From: an uncultured Lachnospiraceae bacterium
GTDB lineage: Bacteria > Bacillota_A > Clostridia > Lachnospirales > Lachnospiraceae
DNA length: 21,295 bases
Assembly: GCA_905207905.1 (NCBI GenBank)
Contig: CAJLNC010000048.1
Location: 1-21,295, forward strand
Reading direction: 5' to 3'
The position numbers and the translations under genes are program-made. Below are positions 13,187 to 19,506 of the stretch, in pieces (position 1 is the stretch's first letter; every line of letters starts with the position of its first letter). The notes under the pieces were generated by a model. That model was not told where the DNA came from, ran no database searches, and saw only the letters and a list, made by a program, of their open reading frames with translations.

Positions 13187-13427
13187 TTAACGTAGATTTT
13201 GCGTAGGCAGGCCGTAGCTCGGTAGTTTGTAGTTTTTACAAGGTTACATTGCTTCTACACATAACGTAGCCACAAAAAACATTGTAAAATCAACAAAAAC
13301 TAACTATTAACTACATAACTACATTAATTATATATAAATAAAAAAATAGATAATAAAATAATACCTAAAACGCCTAATTAAAGGTGCACATACACGTGTG
13401 TACGTGAGAGAAGTAGGAGGGGCGAAG
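13187..13427. other. AT-rich non-coding repeat region, candidate replication origin
   Basis: 241 bases without a gene inside an otherwise packed operon. The left part carries repeated GTAG words, with GTAGTT at 13222-13227 and 13229-13234. The right part carries the complement, AACTAT at 13302-13307 and AACTAC at 13309-13314 and 13317-13322. Between them TTTTACAA (13234-13241) faces TTGTAAAA (13282-13289). Bases 13323-13360 are almost pure A/T, a natural melting region. Iterons plus an AT-rich tract next to the primase-helicase gene is the layout of many phage origins. No T-run terminator and no convincing promoter is seen. Confidence 0.45.
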
Positions 13428-13745
13428 ATGAGAGAGCGAGACATTGAAAGGATCCTGAGGGAAGAAGTAAAGAAGCTGGGCGGTAGAGCCTATAAATGGG
13501 TCAGCCCCGGGAATGATGGGGTGCCGGATCGCATCGTGATATTTCCCAATCGGGCGCCAGTGTTCGTGGAGCTGAAAACAGACACAGGCCAGGTGAGCAA
13601 ACTGCAGCAGGCACAGATCGACCGACTGAGAAAACTGGGGCAGTGCGTGAAGGTTGTGAAGGGGATCGATGGCCTGAGCCAATTTTTCCAGGATCTGGGA
13701 CTTACAGAAACCAGCAAAGCGCTGGACTGCAAATACGAATTGTAG
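13428..13745 (+). CDS. VRR-NUC domain nuclease
   Basis: 105 residues, a minimal stand-alone VRR-NUC. This PD-(D/E)XK family includes Holliday-junction or flap-cutting nucleases. Active-site residues are visible: GNDGVPDRI (Asp about 34-35), PVFVELK (Glu and Lys about 50-52) and the downstream Gln in KLQQAQIDRL (about 60-66). Start ATG 13428 has AGGAGG seven bases upstream. An upstream in-frame GTG at 13398 lies before that site. Followed 10 bases later by the SNF2-like helicase, a very common pairing in Firmicute phages, so the two probably act together on branched DNA. Confidence 0.9.
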   Translation: MRERDIERILREEVKKLGGRAYKWVSPGNDGVPDRIVIFPNRAPVFVELKTDTGQVSKLQQAQIDRLRKLGQCVKVVKGIDGLSQFFQDLGLTETSKALDCKYEL

Positions 13746-13755
13746 GAGGAGAGCT

Positions 13756-15141
13756 GTGAGATTTGTACCACATGCGTATCAGGCGCACTGCATAGGTAAA
13801 ATCCTGGAACTGAAGAAGCTGGGGCTATTTTTGGATATGGGCCTTGGAAAGACGGTAACGACTCTGACGGCTGTTCGGATCCTGAAGTATGACCGCTTCG
13901 AGGTGCGCAGGGTTTTGGTGATCGCACCAAAGAAGGTTGCCCAGGGAACCTGGAGCAGGGAAAAGGATAAATGGGATCACACAAAGATCCTGCGGATATC
14001 ACAGGTACTGGGCAGTCAGGCAAAGCGGATCCGGGCACTGAACACACCGGCAGACGTTTATATCACAAACCGGGAAAACGTCTGCTGGTTGGTGGATTAT
14101 TACCGGAATGACTGGCCGTTTGACATGGTGGTTATCGACGAGTCCAGCAGCTTTAAGAGCCACACGGCAAAGCGGTTCAAAGCACTAGCCAGCGTATCCG
14201 GAAAGATCAACCGCCTGGTGGAGCTTACTGGAACGCCATCCCCGAACAGCCTGGATGATCTGTGGAGCCAGATCTATCTGCTGGATGGCGGAGAACGGCT
14301 GGAAAAGCGGTACACACATTTTAGGGAGCGCTATTTTGAACCGGGCCGAAGAGGGGCAGACGGGATGGTGTACGATTACAAAGCCAAGCAAGGGAGCGAA
14401 GAGAGCATCCTGCAAAAGATCTCGGACATCTGCATTTCCATGAAGGCGGAGGACTACCTGGAGCTTCCGGATCTGATCGTCCATGAAGTTCCGGTGGTAT
14501 TGGATGGCAAAGCAGAGAAAGCGTATCAGGAAATGGAGCGGCAGATGGTTTTGGAGCTTCCGGAGGATGAGGATGTGATCAGCGTAGCCAGCGCTGCTGC
14601 ACTGAGCAACAAATTGTTGCAGCTGGCCAACGGTGCTATCTATGACGAGGATCGCCAGGTGCACGAGGTTCATAGCTGTAAGATCGAGGCCTTTCTGGAG
14701 CTTTTGGAGTCACTTGGAGGTAAGCCGGCACTGGTCTTTTACAACTTCCAGCACGATAAGAGCCGGCTGCTGCGGGAGCTTGGGAAGACAACTCTTCGTG
14801 TCCGGGAGCTGAGCAGGCCACAGGACGAGGACGATTGGAATGCAGGAAAGATCGATGTTCTTCTGGCCCACCCCGCCAGTGCTGCATATGGGCTGAACCT
14901 GCAGCAGGGTGGAAACCATGTGATCTGGTTCGGTTTGACCTGGAACTATGAGCTGTACTCCCAGGCAAACAAGCGTCTGCACAGGCAAGGACAGACCCAA
15001 AAGGTGATCATCCACCATCTGATCTGCACTGGGACCCGAGATGAAGATGTGATGGCGGCGCTGTCCAGAAAAGAGGATGTGCAAAATTGGGTGATGGAGA
15101 GTTTGAAGGCAAGGATCAAGGCGATTAAGGAGGGAAAGTAA
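13756..15141 (+). CDS. SNF2-like superfamily 2 DNA helicase
   Basis: 461 residues, GTG start with GGAGGAG upstream. ATP-driven DNA translocase of the replication/recombination module. Motif I FLDMGLGKTVTTLTA (Lys32), motif Ia VLVIAPKKVAQGTW, motif II VVIDESSSFKS (DESS box, about residue 126), motif III ELTGTPSPNSLDDLWSQIYL, and in the second RecA fold ALVFYNFQHDKSRLLREL, VLLAHPASAAYGLNLQQG and the motif V/VI region WNYELYSQANKRLHRQGQ with its arginine finger. All are complete. It pairs with the VRR-NUC gene just upstream. The stop is directly followed by the next ATG. Confidence 0.92.
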   Translation: MRFVPHAYQAHCIGKILELKKLGLFLDMGLGKTVTTLTAVRILKYDRFEVRRVLVIAPKKVAQGTWSREKDKWDHTKILRISQVLGSQAKRIRALNTPADVYITNRENVCWLVDYYRNDWPFDMVVIDESSSFKSHTAKRFKALASVSGKINRLVELTGTPSPNSLDDLWSQIYLLDGGERLEKRYTHFRERYFEPGRRGADGMVYDYKAKQGSEESILQKISDICISMKAEDYLELPDLIVHEVPVVLDGKAEKAYQEMERQMVLELPEDEDVISVASAAALSNKLLQLANGAIYDEDRQVHEVHSCKIEAFLELLESLGGKPALVFYNFQHDKSRLLRELGKTTLRVRELSRPQDEDDWNAGKIDVLLAHPASAAYGLNLQQGGNHVIWFGLTWNYELYSQANKRLHRQGQTQKVIIHHLICTGTRDEDVMAALSRKEDVQNWVMESLKARIKAIKEGK

Positions 15142-15142
15142 C

Positions 15143-15358
15143 ATGGACGTGGCAAGATACATAAGAGCATCGGGAAAGCCAACTGGGCAAACAGATGCAA
15201 GGAGGCGCCAGATCTGCGAGGTGCTCTGCCAGGGCTGCGGAGAAAGGATCTCATCCGCAGATGCGGAAGGCGTAGAGTATGTAAAAACGAAGCGGGGAAC
15301 GGAGTTGTTTTTCCATACACGCTGTGCAGGAGCGGTGTGGGGGCATGGAATTGTTTAG
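15143..15358 (+). CDS. small zinc-ribbon-like phage protein
   Basis: 71 residues, ATG 15143 with AAGGAGGG about nine bases upstream, directly after the helicase stop. C-Q-G-C (about residues 29-32) and H-T-R-C (about 58-61), separated by a strand-rich stretch, are a likely zinc-binding pair. The basic N-terminus (RRRQICEVLCQGC) would fit nucleic-acid binding. No named family is recognised. The stop TAG runs into a nine-G tract that serves as ribosome site for the next gene. Confidence 0.6.
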   Translation: MDVARYIRASGKPTGQTDARRRQICEVLCQGCGERISSADAEGVEYVKTKRGTELFFHTRCAGAVWGHGIV

Positions 15359-15372
15359 GGGGGGGGTATAAC

Positions 15373-15606
15373 ATGCGATACACAGAGAGCCACTGCGGGG
15401 TAGCAGTGATCAAGGATAAATCAAAAGACAAAGAAGCTATGGAGCGCCTGGCACGGTTCGAGGAGTGTGCAGGAATACAGAGCAAAATTTGTGATGACTA
15501 CTGCGTAAACAGAAGCATCGCCGGAGGCAGGATTGATATTTTGGATGAATTTTGTAGCCATTGCGAGTTGGCAGGACTATTGGGATTGTTGGAGGAGATG
15601 CAATGA
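15373..15606 (+). CDS. small cysteine-containing phage protein, unknown function
   Basis: 77 residues. ATG 15373 was chosen because a run of nine G (15358-15366) ends six bases upstream. The frame is open farther upstream but lacks a start with a ribosome site. The opening MRYTESHCGVAVIKDKSKDK then EAMERLARFEECAG is common in Clostridia prophages just before the late regulator. Four cysteines (KICDDYC, SHCELAG and others) could bind metal. The stop overlaps the next start (ATGA). Confidence 0.6.
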   Translation: MRYTESHCGVAVIKDKSKDKEAMERLARFEECAGIQSKICDDYCVNRSIAGGRIDILDEFCSHCELAGLLGLLEEMQ

Positions 15607-16025
15607 CAGAAAATGCAATGACAGAAAATGATGAAAAGAAAGAGTTTCTCTGGGGATACCGGAAAGCAATCCGAAAGCAGAAGCAGATTGAGGATGAGAT
15701 CAGGCGGCTACGCTTGGATCGGATCTCTCCAAGTTTGGTTCAAGATGGTATGCCCCATGGATCTGGTGGCGGTGATCTTTCCGGATATGCTGTTCAACTT
15801 GATAGCCTACTGGAGGAATTGAGAAAACAAGGAGAAGAGTGTATCCGGAAGCGAAAAGAGATTGTTGTGAAGATTGAGGAGATCGGGAATGAGACGGAAA
15901 TATTGTTGTTACGATACCGCTACATAAATGGGATGAAGTGGGAGGATATTGCAGAGCGGATGGACATTTGCTGGAGATATGTTATGCGTTTACACGGAAA
16001 AGCTTTGGCGCATTTAAAAATATAA
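15603..16025 (+). CDS. ArpU/RinA-like late transcription regulator (sigma-70 region 4-like)
   Basis: 140 residues. Long charged helices (about 10-90: ESRSRL-type heptads, then LLEELRKQGEECIRKRKEIV) lead to a C-terminal region-4-like helix-turn-helix: ILLLRYRYINGMKWEDIAER then MDICWRYVMRLHGKALAHLK. This is the build of ArpU, DUF1492 and RinA proteins, which activate late phage genes. It is the last gene before the gene-free leader and the late operon, where the activator belongs, and twin ATGTCAT sites lie just downstream. Start ATG 15603 overlaps the previous stop, GGAGGA six bases upstream. A 15-bp tandem duplication gives a second in-frame ATG at 15618. Confidence 0.8.
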   Translation: MTENAMTENDEKKEFLWGYRKAIRKQKQIEDEIRRLRLDRISPSLVQDGMPHGSGGGDLSGYAVQLDSLLEELRKQGEECIRKRKEIVVKIEEIGNETEILLLRYRYINGMKWEDIAERMDICWRYVMRLHGKALAHLKI

Positions 16026-16028
16026 AAG

Positions 16029-16064
16029 ATGTCATGTTATGTCATACTGTACCTATGCTATAGT
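16029..16064 (+). promoter_or_regulatory. late promoter with activator-site repeats
   Basis: An extended -10, TGCTATAGT (16056-16064), has no usable -35 at the right distance (GTTATG). In that place are two direct repeats ATGTCAT (16029-16035 and 16039-16045) exactly 10 bp apart, one helical turn. This is typical of an activator-dependent promoter, and the activator would be the ArpU/RinA-like protein encoded just upstream. The start is predicted near 16071. Confidence 0.65.
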
Positions 16065-16228
16065 GTATGTGGGATGAGTGACACAAGAGGCCGCTTCTCC
16101 TCCCCTATCCCCTTAAGAAACGGCCTCCGGGTGTTACAGCCCGGATGCTGATTTTGCCGGTTCAAGGTGATACCTCATAAGACGGACTCAGGCACGAGGC
16201 AACGCCGCAGGAACCTTGCTGGCGTATG

Positions 16229-16299
16229 CGGAGTATAGCATCAATGGCAGATGCACAGGGTCGCGCCCTGGCTTTCTGGTTCGACTCCAGATGCTCCGC
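16229..16299 (+). other. tRNA-like domain in the late leader
   Basis: Acceptor strands CGGAGTA (16229-16235) and TGCTCCG (16292-16298) pair fully with one G-U. TA linker. D arm GCATC-AATGGCA-GATGC (16238-16254). An anticodon-like arm CAGG...CCTG (16256-16269) around GTCGCGC, or CAGGG/CCCTG with a five-base loop. T arm TCTGG-TTCGACT-CCAGA (16275-16291) with the full TTCGANT consensus. Against a working tRNA: short variable region, irregular anticodon stem, C discriminator, no CCA. Confidence 0.55.
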
Positions 16300-16331
16300 T
16301 TTCCCAGTTACACTCCTAATATTTTTAAAAT

Positions 16332-16358
16332 GGCACCCCTTTGCGGGTGTCTTTTTTT
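16332..16358 (+). terminator. intrinsic terminator upstream of terS
   Basis: GGCACCC (16332-16338) pairs with GGGTGTC (16345-16351) around CTTTGC, followed by seven T (16352-16358). It ends 32 bases before the terminase small subunit start, so late transcripts must pass or evade it. Confidence 0.85.
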
Positions 16359-16390
16359 CGTCCGATTTTACCAGATAGGAAGGTGAGGTG

Positions 16391-16858
16391 ATGGCAGGTT
16401 ATGATAACATAAAAAATCACGGATTTGATAAACGAACAGCGGAAGAACGGCGGGAGATTGCCATAATTGGAGGAAAAGCATCCGGTGAGGCAAGACGTAA
16501 AAAGGCGGATTTCCGACACACCTTAAATCTTCTTTTAACAGCGAAGATAGATAGCGATGAATGGACACCGTTCCTGGAGGCACTTGGGTTAGATAGCACG
16601 CTGGAGAGTGCTGTGAATGCTGCAATGATCCGTGAGGCGTTATCCGGTAATGTGAAAGCCTATGAAGCAATCGCAAAATATTCCGGTCAATCTCCTGAGC
16701 CGGATGAAAATATTCGTAATCGCGAAGCTGATACGGAGCTTAAGAAAGCCAGAAAACAGGCTGTTACCGGCGAGAATGAGAGTGCAGAAGCCATTGAGAA
16801 GCTGGATCAGATATTGAAAGGGATTTACGACAATGCAGTTAAGCAGCAAGCAGAATGA
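16391..16858 (+). CDS. terS: terminase small subunit
   Basis: 155 residues. DNA-recognition subunit of the packaging motor. The opening MAGYDNIKNHGFDKRTAEER then REIAIIGGKASGEARRKKAD is a common signature of small terminase proteins in Clostridia phages. A long helical middle (about 35-95) and an acidic, coiled C-terminus follow. ATG 16391 is used with GGAAGG/GTGAGG upstream, and the preceding GTG codon is part of the ribosome site. It overlaps the large subunit gene by 26 bases, confirming the pair. A strong terminator lies just upstream. Confidence 0.82.
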   Translation: MAGYDNIKNHGFDKRTAEERREIAIIGGKASGEARRKKADFRHTLNLLLTAKIDSDEWTPFLEALGLDSTLESAVNAAMIREALSGNVKAYEAIAKYSGQSPEPDENIRNREADTELKKARKQAVTGENESAEAIEKLDQILKGIYDNAVKQQAE

Positions 16859-18161
16859 ATATATCATAAATGCTACGCATCGCTGGAACATTAAATCCGG
16901 CGCGGTGCGCTCTGGGAAGTCTTATGTGGATACTGCATTTGTTATTCCATTTCGGATCAGAGAAAGAGCAGGACTGCCAGGGTTGAACGTGATCCTTGGC
17001 GTGTCGAAAGAGTCTATAGAACGAAATGTGCTACAGCCGATGCGCGAGATTTACACAGATAAGCTGATCGGTACGATCAATAACCGGAATATAGCGCGGA
17101 TCTGCGGAGAAGATGTGTATTGTCTCGGAGCAGAAAAGGTCAGCCAGGTTTCGAAAATTCAGGGATCCAGTATCAAATACTGTTACGGCGATGAGATTGC
17201 GAAATGGAACAAAGAAGTATTTCAGATGCTGAAATCTCGGCTGGATAAGCCGTATTCCTGTTTTGATGGTTCCTGTAACCCGGAACATCCAACGCACTGG
17301 CTCAAAGATTTTCTGGATAATGTGGATCTGGATATTTACCTGCAGCGCTATACGATCTTCGACAATCCATTTCTGCCGGAAGAATTTGTACAGCAGCTTT
17401 GTAAAGAGTATGAGGGTACGATCTATTATGACCGGCTGATCCTCGGACTATGGAAGCGCGCAGAAGGAGCAATTTATAAACGATTCGCGGATAATCCGGA
17501 CGCGTTTCGGTGTCGTGTGGTAGACGAGATCGGCGAAGAAGCAGATTGCAGACAGTTCCGGAAAGAAGATATCGTATCCATTGAGATCGGTCTTGACTTC
17601 GGCGGCAGCCAGTCGGGGCATTCGTTTGTTGCCAGAGGTTACACGGATGATTACAGAGATGTGATTGTCTTGAAATCTAAGAGGGTTATGGCGAAGGATG
17701 AGAATGAGGAGATAGACAGCAATCGGCTGGACGAGCTCTTTTGTGCGTTCGTGGGTGAAGTGATAGAAGAATATGCGGTAGTATCCAAGCACGGCGATTA
17801 TATAGACTATTGTAACGTAGAGTCGGTGTTTTATGACAATGCTGAGACCGTGTTGGGGAATTCTATCCGGAATGCGATTGAAAAGAGATATCCGTGGATA
17901 TCTGTAAAAGGCGCTAAAAAGTGTGCGATCAATGATCGGATCAGGTGCACCGTCAGGCTTATGGGGGCCGGGCGGTTTTTTATTACCGGTGACTGTGATA
18001 GTTTAAAAACGGCATTATCAGATGCTGTCTGGGATAAGGATGTGAAAGATCGAGATGAGCGTCTTGACGATGGCAGCACGGACATAGATAGTCTGGATGC
18101 GTTTGAATACACGATTGAAAGAGACATGAAGTATCTGATTGAAGAGGTGCAGGATGTTTGA
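16833..18161 (+). CDS. terL: terminase large subunit, PBSX type
   Basis: 442 residues. ATP-driven packaging motor and headful or cos nuclease. ATPase: Walker A KSGAVRSGKS (Lys29), adenine-side blocks NVILGVSKESIERNVLQPM, Walker B YCYGDEIAKW (Asp120, Glu121), then the coupling motif SRLDKPYSCFDGSCNP. Nuclease domain: IEIGLDFGGSQSGHSF (catalytic Asp about 255), VFYDNAETVLGNSI (about 335), and the final acidic region DDGSTDIDSLDAFEY. Length is normal for the PBSX/Terminase_3 family. Start ATG 16833 lies inside terS, with GAAAGGGA upstream. Confidence 0.95.
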   Translation: MQLSSKQNEYIINATHRWNIKSGAVRSGKSYVDTAFVIPFRIRERAGLPGLNVILGVSKESIERNVLQPMREIYTDKLIGTINNRNIARICGEDVYCLGAEKVSQVSKIQGSSIKYCYGDEIAKWNKEVFQMLKSRLDKPYSCFDGSCNPEHPTHWLKDFLDNVDLDIYLQRYTIFDNPFLPEEFVQQLCKEYEGTIYYDRLILGLWKRAEGAIYKRFADNPDAFRCRVVDEIGEEADCRQFRKEDIVSIEIGLDFGGSQSGHSFVARGYTDDYRDVIVLKSKRVMAKDENEEIDSNRLDELFCAFVGEVIEEYAVVSKHGDYIDYCNVESVFYDNAETVLGNSIRNAIEKRYPWISVKGAKKCAINDRIRCTVRLMGAGRFFITGDCDSLKTALSDAVWDKDVKDRDERLDDGSTDIDSLDAFEYTIERDMKYLIEEVQDV

Positions 18162-19506
18162 TTTAGTTAGAAAAATATTCAGGGGGATTATGCAGATGTT
18201 TAGCAATACCACTCTAAAAGGCATAGTTGGAAAAGATGTTGCACTTTCCGAAGCGATGATTGATGCGATCAATAGCTGGAAACAGATGCTGAATGGGCAG
18301 GCAGACTGGATTACAGATAATGTAGAGTCTATCGGAATTGAAAAAGGGATCTGTCGAGAATTTGCGGATGCTGCGCTGGTTGAAATGGAGACCAGCGTGA
18401 GCAATGATCGCCTGGATAAGATTTATCAAAAAAATATTGTATCCCTGAACGAAAATATGCAGCGTGGCCTTGGCCTTGGATCCTTTATTATTAAGCCGCT
18501 TTGCGGTGAGACTGCGGAGTTTGTAACAGCAGATAAGTTTGTTCCGATATCGTTTGCAGACGATGGAAAACCAAATGACATCGGATTTCTAACTGTAAAA
18601 CGAGTTGGAGAGTCTGATTATTATACACGATTTGAGCGACACTATTTTGTCAATGGCAATCTGACTATTGAAAACAAATGTTATCATTCGCAGACAGAAA
18701 ACGATATCGGCCTGATCTGCAGCCTGGAAGAAGTACCGGAGTGGGCGAACATTGATCCAGGACCTGTGAGCTATCCTGGCATGACACGAATGGCATTCGG
18801 GTATTACCGGAACCCAATCAAGAATGATGTTGACGGATCACCCTGCGGCGTTTCGATTTTTGATACTGCGGAGGGCAGGATCCGGAAAGTAGACTTGCAG
18901 GCAGCCCGTTTTGACTGGGAATATGAGTCAGGAGAACGTGCAATTCATGTAGATGATCGCGCATTGCGTAAAGATGATAGATCTGGCCGGATCAGGATGG
19001 CAAAGCTGAATAAACGTCTATATCGTGGATTGAATATTGAGGACGGTAAGGATAAAGAGCTGTTGCGCGAGTATTCGCCGGAAATGCGGGACGAGGCATA
19101 CAAGCGTGGCTTGGAAGAGTATAAGCGAGAGATTGAGTTTGTTGTTGGCCTGGCATACGGAGATCTGTCGGACGTTCAGACGGTGGAGAAGACTGCAGCC
19201 GAGGTCAAGGCATCAAAGCTTAGAAAGTATAACCGCGTAACCGCAATCCAGAACAATCTTTCTTCTTGCCTGGAAGATTTTGTGGCAGGAATTGCATTCT
19301 TTAACGGGATGTATAGATCCGGGTATGAGTTCAGCTGTAAATTTAACGATTCTATCCTGACGGATGAAGAGACAGAGCGGCAGCAAGATCGAATAGATGT
19401 GTCCATGGGAGTAATGCAGCCATGGGAATATCGCATGAAATGGTATAACGAGGATGAGGTGACCGCGAAGGCCGCGGTACAGCAGCCCGCAGAGGTGATT
19501 GAATGA
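18154..19506 (+). CDS. phage portal protein (SPP1 gp6-like)
   Basis: 450 residues. Forms the dodecameric DNA entry ring at one head vertex and docks the terminase. Recognised by position between terL and minor capsid protein, by length, and by family-like blocks: EKGICREFADAALVEMETSV (about 52-72), RGLGLGSFIIKPL (about 105-117), VTADKFVPISF, FERHYFVNGNLTIENKCYHS, and the C-terminal VGLAYGDLSDVQTVEKTAAE (about 330-350). Start ATG 18154 has GAGG seven bases upstream and overlaps the terL stop by eight bases. An upstream in-frame TTG has no ribosome site. The stop overlaps the next start (ATGA). Confidence 0.85.
   Translation: MFDLVRKIFRGIMQMFSNTTLKGIVGKDVALSEAMIDAINSWKQMLNGQADWITDNVESIGIEKGICREFADAALVEMETSVSNDRLDKIYQKNIVSLNENMQRGLGLGSFIIKPLCGETAEFVTADKFVPISFADDGKPNDIGFLTVKRVGESDYYTRFERHYFVNGNLTIENKCYHSQTENDIGLICSLEEVPEWANIDPGPVSYPGMTRMAFGYYRNPIKNDVDGSPCGVSIFDTAEGRIRKVDLQAARFDWEYESGERAIHVDDRALRKDDRSGRIRMAKLNKRLYRGLNIEDGKDKELLREYSPEMRDEAYKRGLEEYKREIEFVVGLAYGDLSDVQTVEKTAAEVKASKLRKYNRVTAIQNNLSSCLEDFVAGIAFFNGMYRSGYEFSCKFNDSILTDEETERQQDRIDVSMGVMQPWEYRMKWYNEDEVTAKAAVQQPAEVIE

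Larger units (their letters stand above)
16071..16358 (+). ncRNA. structured late leader RNA upstream of terminase
   Basis: About 288 nt between the late promoter and an intrinsic terminator, with no ORF of note. Stems that can be drawn: GAGGCCG/CGGCCTC (16087-16093 with 16121-16127) closing a 27-base pyrimidine-rich loop; CCGGG/CCCGG (16127-16131 with 16140-16144); ACGCC-GCA with TGC-T-GGCGT (16202-16225, loop around GAAC); then a tRNA-like domain (16229-16299) and the terminator. Its layout resembles the lambda late leader, whose short RNA ends at a terminator before the lysis genes. It could be a cis antitermination element, a trans-acting RNA, or both. I know of no named family. Confidence 0.5.

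Noticed and set aside
13381..13405. Palindrome-rich ACACGTGT stretch before the VRR-NUC gene as an operator
   Set aside because: A short alternating purine-pyrimidine run without a second copy or promoter context. Not enough to support a site.
13490..14673. Long minus-strand open frames (185 and 162 codons) across the VRR-NUC and helicase genes
   Set aside because: Low-complexity translations without domains, opposite to intact motif-bearing genes, no ribosome sites.
16229..16299. Functional phage tRNA (anticodon would read CGC)
   Set aside because: Anticodon stem has only four good pairs at best, variable loop is too short, discriminator is C and CCA is absent. Kept as a tRNA-like domain instead.
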